NCBI GenBank assembly: GCA_963575745.1
Contig: CAUYUJ010015713.1
Location: 1-64,000 of the forward strand
Length of the DNA stretch: 64,000 nucleotides
Reading direction: 5' to 3'
From: Prorocentrum cordatum
Taxonomy: Eukaryota; Sar; Dinophyceae; Prorocentrales; Prorocentraceae
Position 1 is the first letter of the stretch. Every line of letters begins with the position of its first letter. A program made the translations under genes and the position numbers. The notes below the pieces were generated by a model that ran no database searches, had not been told where the DNA came from, and saw only the letters and a list, made by a program, of their open reading frames with translations. Below are positions 33,593-45,855 of this stretch, piece after piece.

Positions 33593-36500
33593 ATGATGCT
33601 GCCCAGAAGAAGTTTCGCGCCGCCCCTTTCCGAAAAGCCGCGTCTCAGCCCTCCTCCCAGCAAGCGCGGCAGCCGCAAGCATTGGGCCCTCATCGCCGCC
33701 CATGTTGGCGGGCAGGTCGGCCTAGATATTTCGCTGCAGGGGGCGCTCGACGCCTCGCGTTCTGCTTGCGCAGGAGACTCGGGCTCCAGCCGCCTCGGCT
33801 GAGTCGACAGAGGCGCGCCCGCGCAGCAACAGTTGGCCCGCCCCCCACCACCCGCACGGCTGCTCTGCCTGCGCTTGGCAAATCGACTGGAAGTCCGCTC
33901 GCGGCCACGCCCGAGCGCATCCGTCCTGGGAGGTTCCACTCAGCCGATTGCCCCGTGCACCCAGCTCGAGTCAGCCTTCGCCATGTCGGAGGCATGGCCC
34001 GCGGAGGTATATTCGCGGTCGATCTCTACTTGGTCCACCCAGCGGGTATCAACGAGACGAAGTGGGATATGTCGTGCAAGGTTGGGCCCAGGCCCAAGCG
34101 TGCTGGCGCGCCGGTCGCTGTCGGAGGCGATTGGAATTTCGCGCGCACCGACCCGGTCAAGACTGGCTGGGTTGACGCGATGGACGCCGTCGCGGTTGCG
34201 CCTGAGGGCTGCGCGCGCCGACCTGCCATGCGCTGCATCGATTATGCCGTCTCGAGGGCGATGGCAGGTGGGGCCAGTGCTAAAGTCTCGCATGGTGCCC
34301 CTATCTCACCTCATTACCCAGTTAGGCTGACGTTTTCGAAGGTCGGGCCCATCGCGGATGTTCGTTTCGCCGGGGCCCCGAACAGGTTTTTTTTCGGGGT
34401 CTCCATAGGTTGCATTGTGCCCCCGACGAAGGTAGGTGAGGGCCCGCGGCGGCCCTGCGCGCTGGCCCCGCCTCGCCTGCGCAGGAGAAATGGCGCAGTT
34501 TCGCGAGTGCTGCTGAGGCCAGGCGGTTTCGAATTATCCAAGCTGGACAGTTCGTCGGCAGGGGTGGGCTTTTGAAGACCACCTATATGACGCTGTCCTG
34601 CCTTGCCTTTCCTAGGTTTGCGATTGCGCGTCGGTGGAGAAGGGTTAGCACCATCTTTGTTGGCGTTGCTCGGCGCCCCGTGGGCCCCCCGAGGCGTCGG
34701 CTGGTGTCAGCGGCGTTTCGCCTTGCAGGTTCACGTTTTCTCCTTGGGAGTGCCGCCTGGTCAGCGGCGGTGCTTCGGCAGGTCGATTTCCCGCCGCTGC
34801 TCTCGGCCCAAGCGCTCGCTGGCATGGCGAGATTGAGGCCCAGCGCGAGCTGGCCCTGGCGGCGCGCCAAGGGCAGGGAATGCAATGCGCGGGTTGTCAA
34901 GCATTCCTCGAGGGGCACGTCGGCGCGGTTCGAGTTCTCTTCCCCCCTGCTCCTTGGCAGCCCGCCCCCGCCCTTCGGCCCTGCTCGCTCCTCGATCGAG
35001 TCGATCGACGTCGCCGAAGCTGAGCGGCAGAAGTTGTGGTCTGTTAGGTCCGAGCAGCCCTCGCTTGTTTGGCCTGGCCGTGGCGCGCCTCCCGAGCGGC
35101 CAATGTTGGCCGAGTTGTTGTGCGTTCTTAAGTGTTTCAAGTCAGGCTCCGGCATTGGCTTTGATCGGGTCAGCCCGTTTTCTTTGCCGTCGCTGCCCCT
35201 TTTTGGCCCTGGAGCCCTTGTGCGATAATATCTCGCACATTGAGCAATGGCGCGAGTGGCCCGTCACGTGACATCGCATGGTCTTCATCCTTGAACGGCT
35301 CGGTGGTGCGAGGCCGCTGGGGCCCCCGCGCGCTCTGGCCCGCGCGCGCGTCACTTGAAACGCCCTCGCGTCTTTCGGTCGGCCCGCGGCAAGTCCTCCG
35401 ACGCATGCGCGTCGACCCAGGCTGCCTGGTCTGAGCACTCCTCCCATGAGCACCGCAGCTGTGCCACCTTGTTTTTGGATCTGATGGAGGCTCTCGACTT
35501 GGCGCAGCACAGGCGCTTCATCGCGGCTTCGCGGGTCAGTCATTTCCCGATGTGGCAATTGTGCCTGCTGGTGCAGATATATCGTTCCCCATGGGCTGAT
35601 CGACGTGGCGGGCGAGGTCGGATCGTTGTTGGATGTCGTGCAAGCGGTCGCGCCAGGGTGTGCTTTCGCTTGTTGTGCATTGCGGCTCTTACTCTGCGGC
35701 CCGCTCGATGCCGCGCAGGCCGCCTGCCCCGCCGTCCAACTCTCGGTCAACTTTGGCGAGTTTGGCCTCTTGCGCCGGGGCGCGGAGCACCGCGTAGTGA
35801 AGGACATCATAGCAGCTGGCAAGAAGCTACGCAGTGAGCTCCCGGCTGTCGACCGTAAGATCGTCGCTGACAAGTCCCGAGCGCGCGGGAGCACGTCCTC
35901 TGCGCGAGCTTCCGTTGCGTCTAGGCTTAAGGGCCTCTGGCCCATGACTGTTCGGTCCGAGCGCAAACTTGGGGTCGGCTTTGCCGCGGGATTGGTCGGG
36001 GGCAAGGCCGCCGCGGCCAGTCGCGTCGAGGCGACGCGAGCCAGGAGGCAGCGAACGTCGATCCTTGAGTGCCCCAGGCCACATCGCCGGGCGCTGGGGC
36101 GGATGGCTCGAAGTGCCCCGGTGCCTTCCGTCATGTGTGGGTCCTCTGTTATGGGAACTAACGGGCGAGAGTCAGAGGTGCTGCAGGTAAATTGCAAGAC
36201 CGTCCGCAAGATTGCAGATCTCGCACCTTGGCCCTTCTGCTTTCCCCAGTGCCCCAAAGGGGCCCCATCTATATGACCACTTGGTTGCCTGTGAAATCCT
36301 ACCTCCGCGCCCTCGCGGGGCTCTGGTTGCCCTTCAGGTTTTGCTTTTTGTCTTCTGAGAGGCCCATGCCCATCTTTCCTCGGTGGCTCGCCCGTGGTCC
36401 TCCATCGAGTGCCCCCTCTGCGCTTTGTGCCCCCCCCTTAGGCGAGTGGGCCTTGTCGCTGCTCCAGCGACTCAGTGGATCTGGCCTAACGGCGCCGTCT

Positions 36501-37722
36501 TCAACCCCAACGACGATTGCCCTCTTACTGTTCAGTTCAGGCGCTGCTTTTTTCGGGCTGTGGAAGCGTGGCAATTTCAGTAAATGTCTGAGAATTTGGA
36601 AGAGCCCGAGTTTGAGCGTGGTGCGTTGTCGCAGCCTATCAAGTCGTTGCTGAGTTGAGGTCAGAAAGCCGAAGACAGCGCGCACATCGGATCTACTATC
36701 ATCGCGTGCCAGTGGTTTCACAGGCGACAGTAGGCTGCCGTTCACCCCGCTTCCCCCGTTGCGTTTGGCGCAGTGCTCAAGAAGGCGCGCTTTTGCATCG
36801 TTAGTGCCCCTGCCCGAGGCCAGCTGACTTTGTTGACCCACCCTCGTTGAGGCAGCGATGTGGAGATGGGGCTCTGGGCCCCCCTCTTAGCTGCCACCTT
36901 GGAGGAGAGGCGCCCCGCGCCCATGTCGCCCGTGGCGCGGCCGCCGCTGGGCGATGAAGCCACCTGGAGATGCGGTGGCCCAAGTCTTCTGTCGAGTGAT
37001 AGCTCCGTCGATGCCTCGGTCTTCGAGGCGGATTCTGCTTGCGTTTCTTCTGTTTGCTGGGGGGGGGCGTCGCCCTGGGCCCCCGCTGCCCATGGCGTTG
37101 TCATTGCCGGCCTGCTAGGGTTCGCGCTGGCCCCCATTCAGTGCGTCGACGCGGCCGAGCGCGCAGCTGTTATCTCTGCGCTCAAGTTTGCGACTCCGCT
37201 AATCCGTGTGTCCACTGACTCCCAGCGTGTGTTTGATGGTTACCTATTGGCTACCTGTGACGTGGCCGAGTGGCCACTTCGTCGTTCGCGTCGTCGCGCG
37301 CCCGTCTTTGGCGCGAGTTCTGGAGGCTTTTCGATGAGCGGGGGGAGCTTGACCTGGTCAAGACCAAGGCGAACGCCACTCAGCAGGATACGTTAGAGGG
37401 CGGTGTCGCGCCTAGACAGGCTGACATCGTCGCGCGAGCGGCAGCCGCAGAGACTCGTATTTCCTGGTGGCCAGGCATCAGTTGCGAGCGAGAAGTGGCG
37501 AGGGTCTGGGGATTGTGGATCGCCGGGCTCCCCGATGGTCTGTCTGACTGCGGGCGCCCGCCGAAGTGCCCCAGAGGCAAGCATCCGCAGACGCAGCTCA
37601 TCCATGTCCGGGGCCTTGCCCCCACAGATATGGTTTCTTGCGCGTTAGTTGCCCAGCGATCGTCGGTGGCAGGGGCTTGGCAGCGCTCGATTTTCCGCTT
37701 CGCCTTCACGACGGGCTTATAG
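33593..37722 (+). pseudogene. decayed LINE ORF2 with lost RT active site
   Basis: Motifs appear in order but in different frames. The endonuclease has VGGQ and LLAQETRAP (about 33700-33780), FAVDLYLVHPAGINE, VAVGGDWNFAR (about 34110), RCIDYAVS and SPHYPV (about 34300). The RT shows GSGIGFDRVSPF (about 35150) and LFLDLMEALDLAQHRRF (about 35475). The palm motif reads VNFGEFGLLRRG (about 35750), with Gly-Glu where Asp-Asp is required. RNase H follows (AERAAVISALKF, then RVSTDSQRVFDG, about 37155-37240), and TKANATQQD stands where a His is usual. Many frameshifts and the missing Asp pair make it dead. It resembles the minus-strand LINE in domain order and in the SPHxPV variant. Confidence 0.75.
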
Positions 37723-38295
37723 TCGCTGGTTGCACGCGCGGCGCGAATTTTGCCTCCTCTCGCGTAGCGCCGCCGGCGCATCCTTGTCCGACCAGCGCGA
37801 CGAACCGCGGGGCCAAGGTCCCGAAGCGCCTCGCGAAGGGGGAACAACGACTGGGATCCAATGTGTTTCGAGTCGATTCCACGACGGGATTGTGGGTCCA
37901 CTGTGCATTCCCGCCCTCTTTCTTTGTTAGTTCTGTTTCACCTATCGCCTTGAGATTGGCGGCGAGTGGTCTGGGGGCGCGATGTATCCATCGGCCATGC
38001 GTCGCACCTCCCTTTCTTTCGTTTGGCGTTAGCGACGTTGGGGCGTTCTGCTGGTGCCAGCGGCTTTCGCCGACGCCCGCCGCGCTTCTCTTGCGCGCGC
38101 GCAGTGGCGGAAGTGGCCCCGATCAAAAGGGGGTGCGCCACCCGTCTCTTGACGGTGAGCGGCGACGGTGGACAGATTCTGTCCGCCGCCTGGCTGCGCC
38201 CGGGAGGAGGGGGGGGGAGAAGGAGGAGGAGGCGGAGGAGGAGGAGGAGGAGGCGGAAGAGGAGGAGGAGGAGGAGGAGGAAGGAGAGAAGGAGG
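37723..38295. other. LINE 3' remnant, then purine tract
   Basis: A basic tail frame (KVPKRLAKGEQRLGSN, about 37810-37860) may belong to the decayed LINE. From about 38204 to 38298 the sequence is GGA-rich. Confidence 0.45.
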
Positions 38296-38585
38296 AGGAC
38301 AAGCCCAAACCCAAGAGTTATCAACGATGTTGGAATTACCCTCCCTTTCCAAGCTTTCTCTTCATAGGCCCCATACAACGGACCATTTCCACTGAGGGAA
38401 GTGTTTTGTTGGAGGACAACCGCTTGAAGATCCTGAAGCATGCCAAAACATTGTTCTCGGGTTTCCAACGCCACCGATCAACCTGACTGTTGCGTCTTGA
38501 TGATCCTGTATCGCGCCGCAACGCAATCTTTGTGTTTTCAACACTGCGAATCAACGTACTTGCTGCACCCTCGTAATCCTGAGTC
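38296..38585 (-). repeat. ~290-bp dispersed repeat, copy 2 (inverted)
   Basis: The reverse complement of this stretch aligns with 21720-22013. On the minus strand it too runs into a CCT-rich tract. The two copies lie 16.3 kb apart in opposite orientation. Confidence 0.8.
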
Positions 38586-39198
38586 CCTTCAAAACACCTT
38601 GTCCGGGTGCGTTGACCATGGGAATCCGCGACATTCCTGGAATTTTTGTTGGAAAAAACGAATGTGCGCGGCACTTCTGGGGGAGGGGTGCCAGAGCATT
38701 CCCAGGATGGCATCGTCGGTGCTGCAACAATCAGGAGGGGAAAAAACACACTGACACCATTAATCGTCCACTCCCAGGGAAAGATTGGAAAATATGGGAA
38801 GTGGGGTGGAAGACAGCAGCCCAGAAAATATGGGAAACTATGGGGAATCCTTTTATTATGTGTGTATTTGTCTGTGTGTCCCAGGGCCCTTTCAAAGAAG
38901 TCGCCGCGCCGCGCGCGTTCCGCGAGGCGCCCGTGCCTCGTTGCAGGACGCGCGCCCCTCTCGAGATGCCGCGGGCGCCCCGCGGGCCCCGCCGCGGTCC
39001 CGCGGCGGCCCCCGGCTCTGGCGTGGGCCATTTTATTTCCTCAGATGTCATGGTGCCTCGTCATAGTTCGATGCGCTCCCTGGCCCCAGCTGGTCCGCGC
39101 ACATGCCTCGGGCCATGAGTTTCGCACCCCCCCCCCCCCCCCTCGGACGCCCCCCTCATTGGCCGCCCCCGAAGGTACAGTGGGGAGGTCTGATCTTC
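38586..39198. other. no recognised gene
   Basis: AT-richer sequence to 38880, then GC-rich with a C-run at 39127-39142. It contains short direct repeats such as 'aatatggga' at 38789 and 38826. Nothing coding is recognised. Confidence 0.4.
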
Positions 39199-39360
39199 AG
39201 TCGGGCATGTCCCTCTACAGGAGGAATTCGCAACAATAGATAACAACATAGTCTGGGAACGATGTTTGAGCATTTTATGTTTCTGTTCCAGCACTATTGG
39301 TGATTTCTTCTTAAAACTTTGTCTTCCAAAACCCGCCTGTAGGAGGACATGCCCGACCTA
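39199..39360. mobile_element. small inverted-repeat element (MITE-like), copy 2
   Basis: The left end 'agtcgggcatgtccctcta' and the right end 'cctgtaggaggacatgcccg' (about 39336-39355) are inverse matches. Length is 162 bp, against 166 bp for the copy at 19311. The interior after the left end ('acaggaggaat') also matches the other copies. No coding capacity. Confidence 0.8.
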
Positions 39361-39791
39361 AGTCTGATCATGACGTTCAGGGAGGTGACCAGCGATGGCA
39401 CCGCTTCAGGGCTCATCTCGAGTAACTGTTGGAAGCTGGTATGACGAATATGCGTGGCGCTACGGCGAGGGCCACACGTTGGAATCGTGCCGCCTTCCTC
39501 CGTACACCTGTCGATTATTGCAGGCTACAGGGTCACAGGGGTGAAAGGGAGGGGAGGAGCACTCAGAACAATAACGGTGGGAGTAGGAGTAGCAGGAGGA
39601 GCAGGAGGAGGAGGAGGAGGAGGAGTATGTGGAGGAGGAGAAGAACGAGGAGGAGGAAGATAAGGAGTGAGTAGAAGGAGGAGGAATAGGAGGTGGAAGA
39701 GTAGGAGGGAAGGATGGGGCAGGAGAGAGCCTCAGGTGAAACTCCTCGCCCGCCCTGCCGACACGCCTGGTGGTGCACTTTGGGGGGGGGT
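39361..39791. other. no recognised gene; purine tract
   Basis: Unique sequence to about 39565, then GGA/GTAGGA-rich to about 39725. Confidence 0.4.
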
Positions 39792-40141
39792 CCTAAACCC
39801 GAGTCGTGGGTCTGGCGCAGATGGGTCGGCGGCGAGGGGTGCAATCGTGCACCAATTGCCAACTGTTGCGTTCAAGAGTACACACATATCGCGGGATGCG
39901 CGCACGGTCGCACGGACGATAAATGGTCGCATCTGGGCAAATGCGCACCGCTGCATCCCCGCGCAACTACTGCATCCAGCGCGCCACTCGTTGCATCGAG
40001 GCACCACCTGTTGCAAGTTCCACTGCACCCCTCCCCATCGGACCCATCCGCGTCAGACCCACCACTCCGGCCTGAAGAGTTTTCCACCGCACCTCTCCCC
40101 CTCGGACCCATCTGCGTCAGACCCACTACTCTGGCCTGAAG
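39792..40141. repeat. inverted repeat with a duplicated right arm
   Basis: The left arm 39792-39843 is the imperfect reverse complement of 40024-40077, and again of 40088-40141. The two right arms are a 64-bp tandem duplication with the landmark 'ggacccatccgcgtcagacc'. The loop is about 180 bases and GCA/GCGC-rich. This could be a decayed inverted-repeat element. Confidence 0.75.
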
Positions 40142-40936
40142 CGTGTTCCAACAGGGACATCCGGCTGTCCGCGGCACGTCTCGCCGCTGCCAGCCCAGCA
40201 CCCCGGGTGGCGGCTGCCCGAGGCGCGCACGAGCATCCACAGTGTGTGGCAACCTCGAGCTCCGAGGCCGCTGCGAGCGGCGGCGCGCTCCTCCACGCCG
40301 TGTCGGGGTGTCTCTCCCCGTGTTCGTCGCCGTCTTCCTCCTTCCCTCTGCCTCCTGCCTCTCGTGGGGCCTCCTGGAGGACTGCCTGGGGCGTCTTGGG
40401 GGCCTCTCGGCGGACGGGAGCCCTCAGAGGTGAGGCCACGAGCATGGGTAAACCACGCATTGAAGATCACTGACTCGGATTTCTGTGGGCACGACTGGGG
40501 CTCCTCTGAGCTGGGAGCCCTCTTGAGCCGTCTTGGGGGGGCCCGCCACCTCGAGGCCACCTTGGGGCCAATGGCAGCCTGCCCCGGCCGTCTGGGAAGC
40601 GTCAAGGCGCCCAGGAGCCCTCGGTGGGGAGGGGGGATGGCGCACGAGAGGCAGCGCGACCCGGACGGAAGGGGAAGGGGTCCTCGGACTATCCCAGAAG
40701 CCATGCCAGACAGCATGTGCCATTCGACCGAGCCCCCACCTTCCCAGGGGATAATCCCAAACCGAAATTCGGTGACCACGTTGCCCGTCGGCGACAGAAA
40801 GGAATATCTCTCGGAGATGCGGAGGTCCTCTGTGACAGAAGGGGTCCCCTGCCCTTTCCTCCTCGCCCTCCTTCTCCGGCTGCTGCGCTGGCGATGGGGT
40901 CTCTGGGCGCTCTGGGCGGCGCTCGAGCTTGATGCG
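40142..40936. other. GC-rich 5' flank of the LINE at 40937
   Basis: Frames are Ala/Arg/Gly-rich and not recognised. It probably includes the 5' region of the LINE, but I see no ORF1. Confidence 0.4.
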
Positions 40937-43900
40937 ATGAAGTATATCCATTGGAATGCTCAGAACGCGAGCACCGAGGAGCGACTTTGTGATATATCTG
41001 CTGAGTTTCGCTACGTTGATGTGGTATGTTTGACAGGCACGGGTGAGCGGCGCGGCGAAGTGGACACCATACGTTCGACCTTGCCGTACCACACTGCTCT
41101 GAGATCGGGCTGGAGTCCCAACCCCCATACTAACAGGAGCTGCGGGTGCACCATCATACTGAGGCGTCGGACTTTGCGGACGCAGCACTTGGTGGACACT
41201 CCCTCCGTGCCGCCGAAGCTGCGCGGGCGTGTATCTTTGACGAGGCTCAGAAGCGGCAGGTTCGACATCCTCGTGCCCATGGCCTACTTCCCTCCGCGGC
41301 CGACGAGTCGGAGGCAGGCGACAGAGACCACGACTGTGAATAAGCAGCAACAGGCGTACAGGGCCACTGTCGACGCCATGGTGGAGTGGGTAGAGAAAGT
41401 ATTGACATGGGCGCGCGGGCGCTCGGCCCTCTTCTTCGGATTCGACCTCAACGACGGACTGGGACTACGATATCATGGCCATCAAGCGTATCAGACGGTC
41501 ACCTCGGACGCGCTGGGCCCGCACGGACACCAGGTTCAGCACTACGCCTCGGAGAAGATGCTGGAACTGATGGAGCGCTTTGCGCTCCGCGTCGTCACCA
41601 GCGACTTCGAGGTGGGTCCCACGTACCACGGGGCGAAGTCGGCTTCCTTCATCGATCATGTTGCCGTCTTCGCGTGGCAGACGCCTTGAGTGACGACGGT
41701 GATGCCGTTGAAGAGTGCCAATAGACGGCTCAAGCTCATACCGCGACCTGGGCTACAGGACCACGTCCCCATTCTGATGAAGGTCGTCTACACACTGCAG
41801 GCCCCGCAGGCACGGCCAAGGAAGACCTGGGACTTCCATCGCCTGGGGCAGGCGCTGCAGCACGGCACGGGCGCGGCGGCCTTCGCGCGCGACCTGGAGG
41901 AGGCCTTCAGCAACCACCCCGACTACTTCCACGAGCTGTATGACGCCAAGGCTCCTGACGAAGCCTGGGAGCGCTGGATGACGCAGGTGTCGACCGTTGC
42001 CGAGCGTCACTTCGCTGGGCGCGCTCCCGTCCCCCCTCGAGTGCAAGCGCTTCGGGACGAGCGTCTTCGTCTACTGGCTGAACGACGCGACCTTCGAGAG
42101 CATGGCGACCCCGGCACCGCGGAGATGGAGTTGGCAAGAGCCTCCCGCCGACTACGGCATCTTCGCAAGGCTTGGCTCGAGAATGAGGCGCAGATGATCG
42201 TTGACGATATGTATGAGGCCTGGCAGAAGAGGCATTTCGCAGAGGCGTGGCGGCTGGGACATCAGCTTGCGGCCCAGTGCAGAGGGGCCGAGGCGACGAC
42301 GCTACATCGTCGGAGCTTGCTTCCTACCTCGGCGCGCTGAGATCGTGCGGCACTTCCAGCAGGACGGCGCCAGTGGCGGGCTCGACGCGGCCCCGATCAA
42401 CTTTGAAGAGTACCGTCAGACCTACCTGGAGGCGCCGCCGAGGGCACCGACGTCCGCGCACGACCACCTCGATATCGCACGGGAGGACTTCGAGAAGCTG
42501 ATCGAGGTGATCTCGAGGTCTCCCCGTCGCCGAGCTGCTCCGCCTCACAGCGTGCCGACCGAAGTTCTACGGCTTGCCCTGGAACCGCGGCGTCGATATG
42601 ATGGCCGACGAAGACGGCGGTCTCGACGTCCTGGGGGCGAAGGGGGCACGAGTCGCCTCGAGCCGCGCCTCAGCCCCGACATCGGCTCGCAGGCGATCGG
42701 CGTGGGCTCGGGCGCGATGCTGATGAGATTGACGCGCCCATCACCGAGCGAGCGTTCAAGGCTATCCTGGCCCACATCAGACGCGTGCAACGCGCCCCTT
42801 TGATCACTCTTTCACCACAGGCCTCGACAAGCACAACGGGAAGACTGGCTTTCACGCGAAGCGCTTCATTCACGGCCTGTGCCGAGTCGGCACTTCATGG
42901 TTCCAGGCGCAACTCCAACGCGCTGCGTGCGATGCCCCCCGCCTAGAGAACACGGGTACCAGCGAGGACGTAACCGCGAGGGCGCACTTCTCTGCCGGGA
43001 GGGGCTGCTCGGGCGGCTGCGTCGTCTTGGCATCTCCACCCTCACCACCAAGGAGGACATGAGCAACGCCGTCGGGTCCTCCACCCTTTCCGCCCTGCGC
43101 CAGACGGCCACGGCGGCCGCGCGCCCAGAGGAGCAGGAGTATTTCCACCAGCGCCACGAGCTCAGCACCTTCTGCGCGGGGGGGGGGGGGGGCGACGGCG
43201 ACCAGGACATGCGCATCCGCTGCGGAGCCTTCATGGGCGACACCCCCGCGGCGCTCTTCTTCGCCAGGACCTCCCGTGTACCTATTACTGACTGGCCCCA
43301 GCGACTTCGAGGCGCGGCCTGGGCCACGCACGAGATGCCTGACCAACCGACCTCCTACCGCGAGTGGAAGAGTCAACCACTTCTACCTCCGACGCCTAGA
43401 GCCGACATCGACACCGCGATTTGGCCGAGCGAGATGATCTGTACAGCGCGGTGCCCGCTCCTGGAGGTTGCCGCCCCGCTCGGGGCGCGGATCTACGCGG
43501 ACGACACCAACCGCACTAGTGTTGTCACCTCTGCCAGGAATGCGGGCTTTGTCTCCAGGCACTCGCACCGCGAGCTTCGACGTGCGCTGGGGCCCTGCGG
43601 CTGCACGCACAACCCGTCCAAGAGCTCGGCATCGCCTTGTTTCGTGGGCTGTGGCGCCCAGAACGAGACGAGGAAGCTCTTCAGCGGTGCCGAGAACATC
43701 GCGGGGGCAGTGCAGTGCGACAACATCGCGCTGGGCATCCAGACCTCTATCACGGGTAGCGCGCAGGCTGAGCTTCGGCGACGCCTGCAAGCTGCCCGCA
43801 GGGGATATTACAGCATGGGCCGCTTCTGGGCGCGCAACGACATCTGGCACCTGACCAGGATCGTGTTCGGGTCGGTCGTGCAGGAGGCCGCGTGGAGTGG

Positions 43901-45855
43901 GCTCAACGTTCTGGCCCTGAGCGTGTCGCAGCAGATGCAGATTGACAAGGTGCTCTCCAGTCTTGGACGTCGCCTCCTGAAGGGGGCCGCCTGCCAGAAG
44001 ATCCCGCTCCTCGACGACGCGGGCGTTCAGAAGGTCGACGACAACAGCAAGCTGCTCGTCCGCTACAAGGCGATGTCCGACGTTGCGGTGCTGAAGCGGC
44101 CCGGGATGGCCCCCACGGCTACGGAACTACGAGTTCGCCGACTCCGTCAATATCAGCGATGGCTTCGGGCCCCTGATCGACACCCGCAAGAGCTCGCGGC
44201 GATGTTCGGCGAGCTCCCGCTGGAGCCGACGCCGACGCTCGACGATGAGGGCTCGGTGGCCGCGGACGCTAACCCGCACGCGCTGCGGTTCGCCCGAAGA
44301 TGTGGAGACGCTGCTGACGGCCGCGGGCGACGACGAGCCGCGCGAGGACCTGCAGACGGCGAAGGGCTCGCTCAATGTCGTTGCGCTGTTCTTCAACGAC
44401 GACCTGCGGGGGCGCTACCTCGTGCACGACCCTGGGATGCTGAGGGCGCAGGCGCGCGCGGTGGCGATCCCGCCGCCTGACTGGCAGCCACCGTTGGCGA
44501 CGGGGGGGGCCCCCCCGCCGCCGCCAGCCATATGGCGCTGCGAGCTGCTCGGCGCCGAGGGCGCCATGCGCGGGCGCGAGTTCGCCACGAGACGGGCGCT
44601 GCTTGCCCATCAGAAGTTCCAGAAAAACCCTGGCCGCGGATGTCGGTCCATCATTCATTCCCTCATCATTACCAACCAATGCGTATACTTTTCTAGCACC
44701 TTCAGGACAAGACGGCTTGCGCAAGAGCACGCCGTGACCGCATGTCTGACTCGTCGATGCCCTGTCCAGCGGCCCCCCTTCTACCACGAGGTGGTCATGC
44801 CCCCATCTGATGTGTCCCTTGGCTTCGGTAACAAGGTCTGCGTTGTATCCTGGCTCGCAGTCTCTTGGGCTAGCATGTCCGATTGGGGGGCCCTTCGAGA
44901 CCCTAGCAGATCTGCAGGCGCATCTGCTCGAGCAGCATGCGAACGCCCCGAGCGCTCCTCGGGCCGTGCGGCAGGCTCCTGTGGGCGGTGGCGACGCTAA
45001 TGTCCTTCCGTCTCAGCTCGCAGGCACTGGAGCAGGCCAAGGGCCGATCTCGATCCCACAGCCGCCGCGCCGCGCCTGGGCGAGATGGCCGAGATGGCTC
45101 CGCGAGTGCCAGCCGCGGGGCCCACGCGCGCCGTCGCGGAGGCGGAGGGCGCAGCAGCGAGCGCGGTGCCGCGGCCGCGCGGCCAGCCGCCGACGCAGTG
45201 CTATCGCCGCGCGGCGCATTCCGAGATCGGCCAGACCTACGGGCCCCCAAAGGACACGCTGGACAAGCTACCGACCATGGAGATGCAGCTGGCGCTCAAG
45301 ATCATCCCAGTGATCGCGAAGGCGGTCTTGGGCAACAGCTTCAACATTTGCCAGCTCCTGTCGACGAACTGCCACGCGCTGCTCATGGGCGACGACGCCG
45401 AGTTGGTGAATGCGTCCTTCACAGCGGGCAGGGCCTACGCGCTGGAGGCGCAGAAGATGCGCGACCTGCGCCACGCCGGCTCCACGCAGCACAAGACTCC
45501 CGAGGCGATCATGGGTCCCGCATGCGCCCAGGTGGTTCTCGAGGCCGCTCGCGCGCTGAAAGGCGTGGGCGACAAGGTGGGCATGCGCAACAAGGAGGCC
45601 TGGGGGACGATCTATACGCGGATCGACCCGATGACTATCCCCGAGCTGACGTTCCTGGCGCGCTGCTTCCGCGTGTCGCAGCGCTACAGGGAGGGCAGGG
45701 CCAAGATAGTGATGTGCACTAGCGACCCCAACGTGGAGCAGTGCTTCCTGAAGTGCGCCGAGCAGCTGGGAGCGGAGCACAAGCCTGGCGTGGGCCCTCG
45801 TGGGCACCAGGAGCGTGTACTGCAGATGGCGCTCGACCAGTTCGCCGACATCTGA
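40937..45855 (+). pseudogene. LINE ORF2: endonuclease, YADD reverse transcriptase, zinc fingers, C-terminal domain
   Basis: The start at ATG 40937 (MKYIHWNAQN) carries the endonuclease Asn motif. CLTGTGERRG stands where an LQE-type motif is expected, so the catalytic Glu is not obvious. FGFDLNDGLG replaces GDFN, and SFIDHVAV follows. A TGA at 41687-41689 interrupts the frame, which continues with LQDHVPILMKV. After a shift near 42330 the RT has PHSVPTEVLRLAL, TGFHAKRFIHGL, RIRCGAFMGDTPA and ARIYADDTNRT (YADD at about 43494-43505), so the palm Asp pair is kept. Past a shift near 44290 are finger-like motifs: WRCELL...FATRRALLAHQ, TNQCVYFSSTFRTRRLAQEH and CPIGGPFETLADLQAHLLEQ. The last part is the domain at 45085. 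There is no RNase H. At least four frame breaks and one stop are present. Confidence 0.8.
45085..45855 (+). CDS. C-terminal helical domain of the LINE ORF2
   Basis: An intact 257-codon frame. From about residue 55 it reads GPPKDTLDKLPTMEMQLALK, then LGNSFNICQLLSTNCHALLM, KEAWGTIYTRIDPMTIPELT and ERVLQMALDQFADI to the stop. It is helix-rich and polar, with no transposition motif. It lies directly after the zinc-finger part of the same element, so it is best read as the C-terminal domain of ORF2. The first ~50 residues are low-complexity Ala/Arg/Pro linker, so the listed start is only the first ATG. Confidence 0.6.
   Translation: MAEMAPRVPAAGPTRAVAEAEGAAASAVPRPRGQPPTQCYRRAAHSEIGQTYGPPKDTLDKLPTMEMQLALKIIPVIAKAVLGNSFNICQLLSTNCHALLMGDDAELVNASFTAGRAYALEAQKMRDLRHAGSTQHKTPEAIMGPACAQVVLEAARALKGVGDKVGMRNKEAWGTIYTRIDPMTIPELTFLARCFRVSQRYREGRAKIVMCTSDPNVEQCFLKCAEQLGAEHKPGVGPRGHQERVLQMALDQFADI

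Noticed and set aside
38123-38367. Frames over the GGA tract near 38.2 kb
   Set aside because: Pure low-complexity Arg/Glu/Gly or Ser/Pro in every frame.
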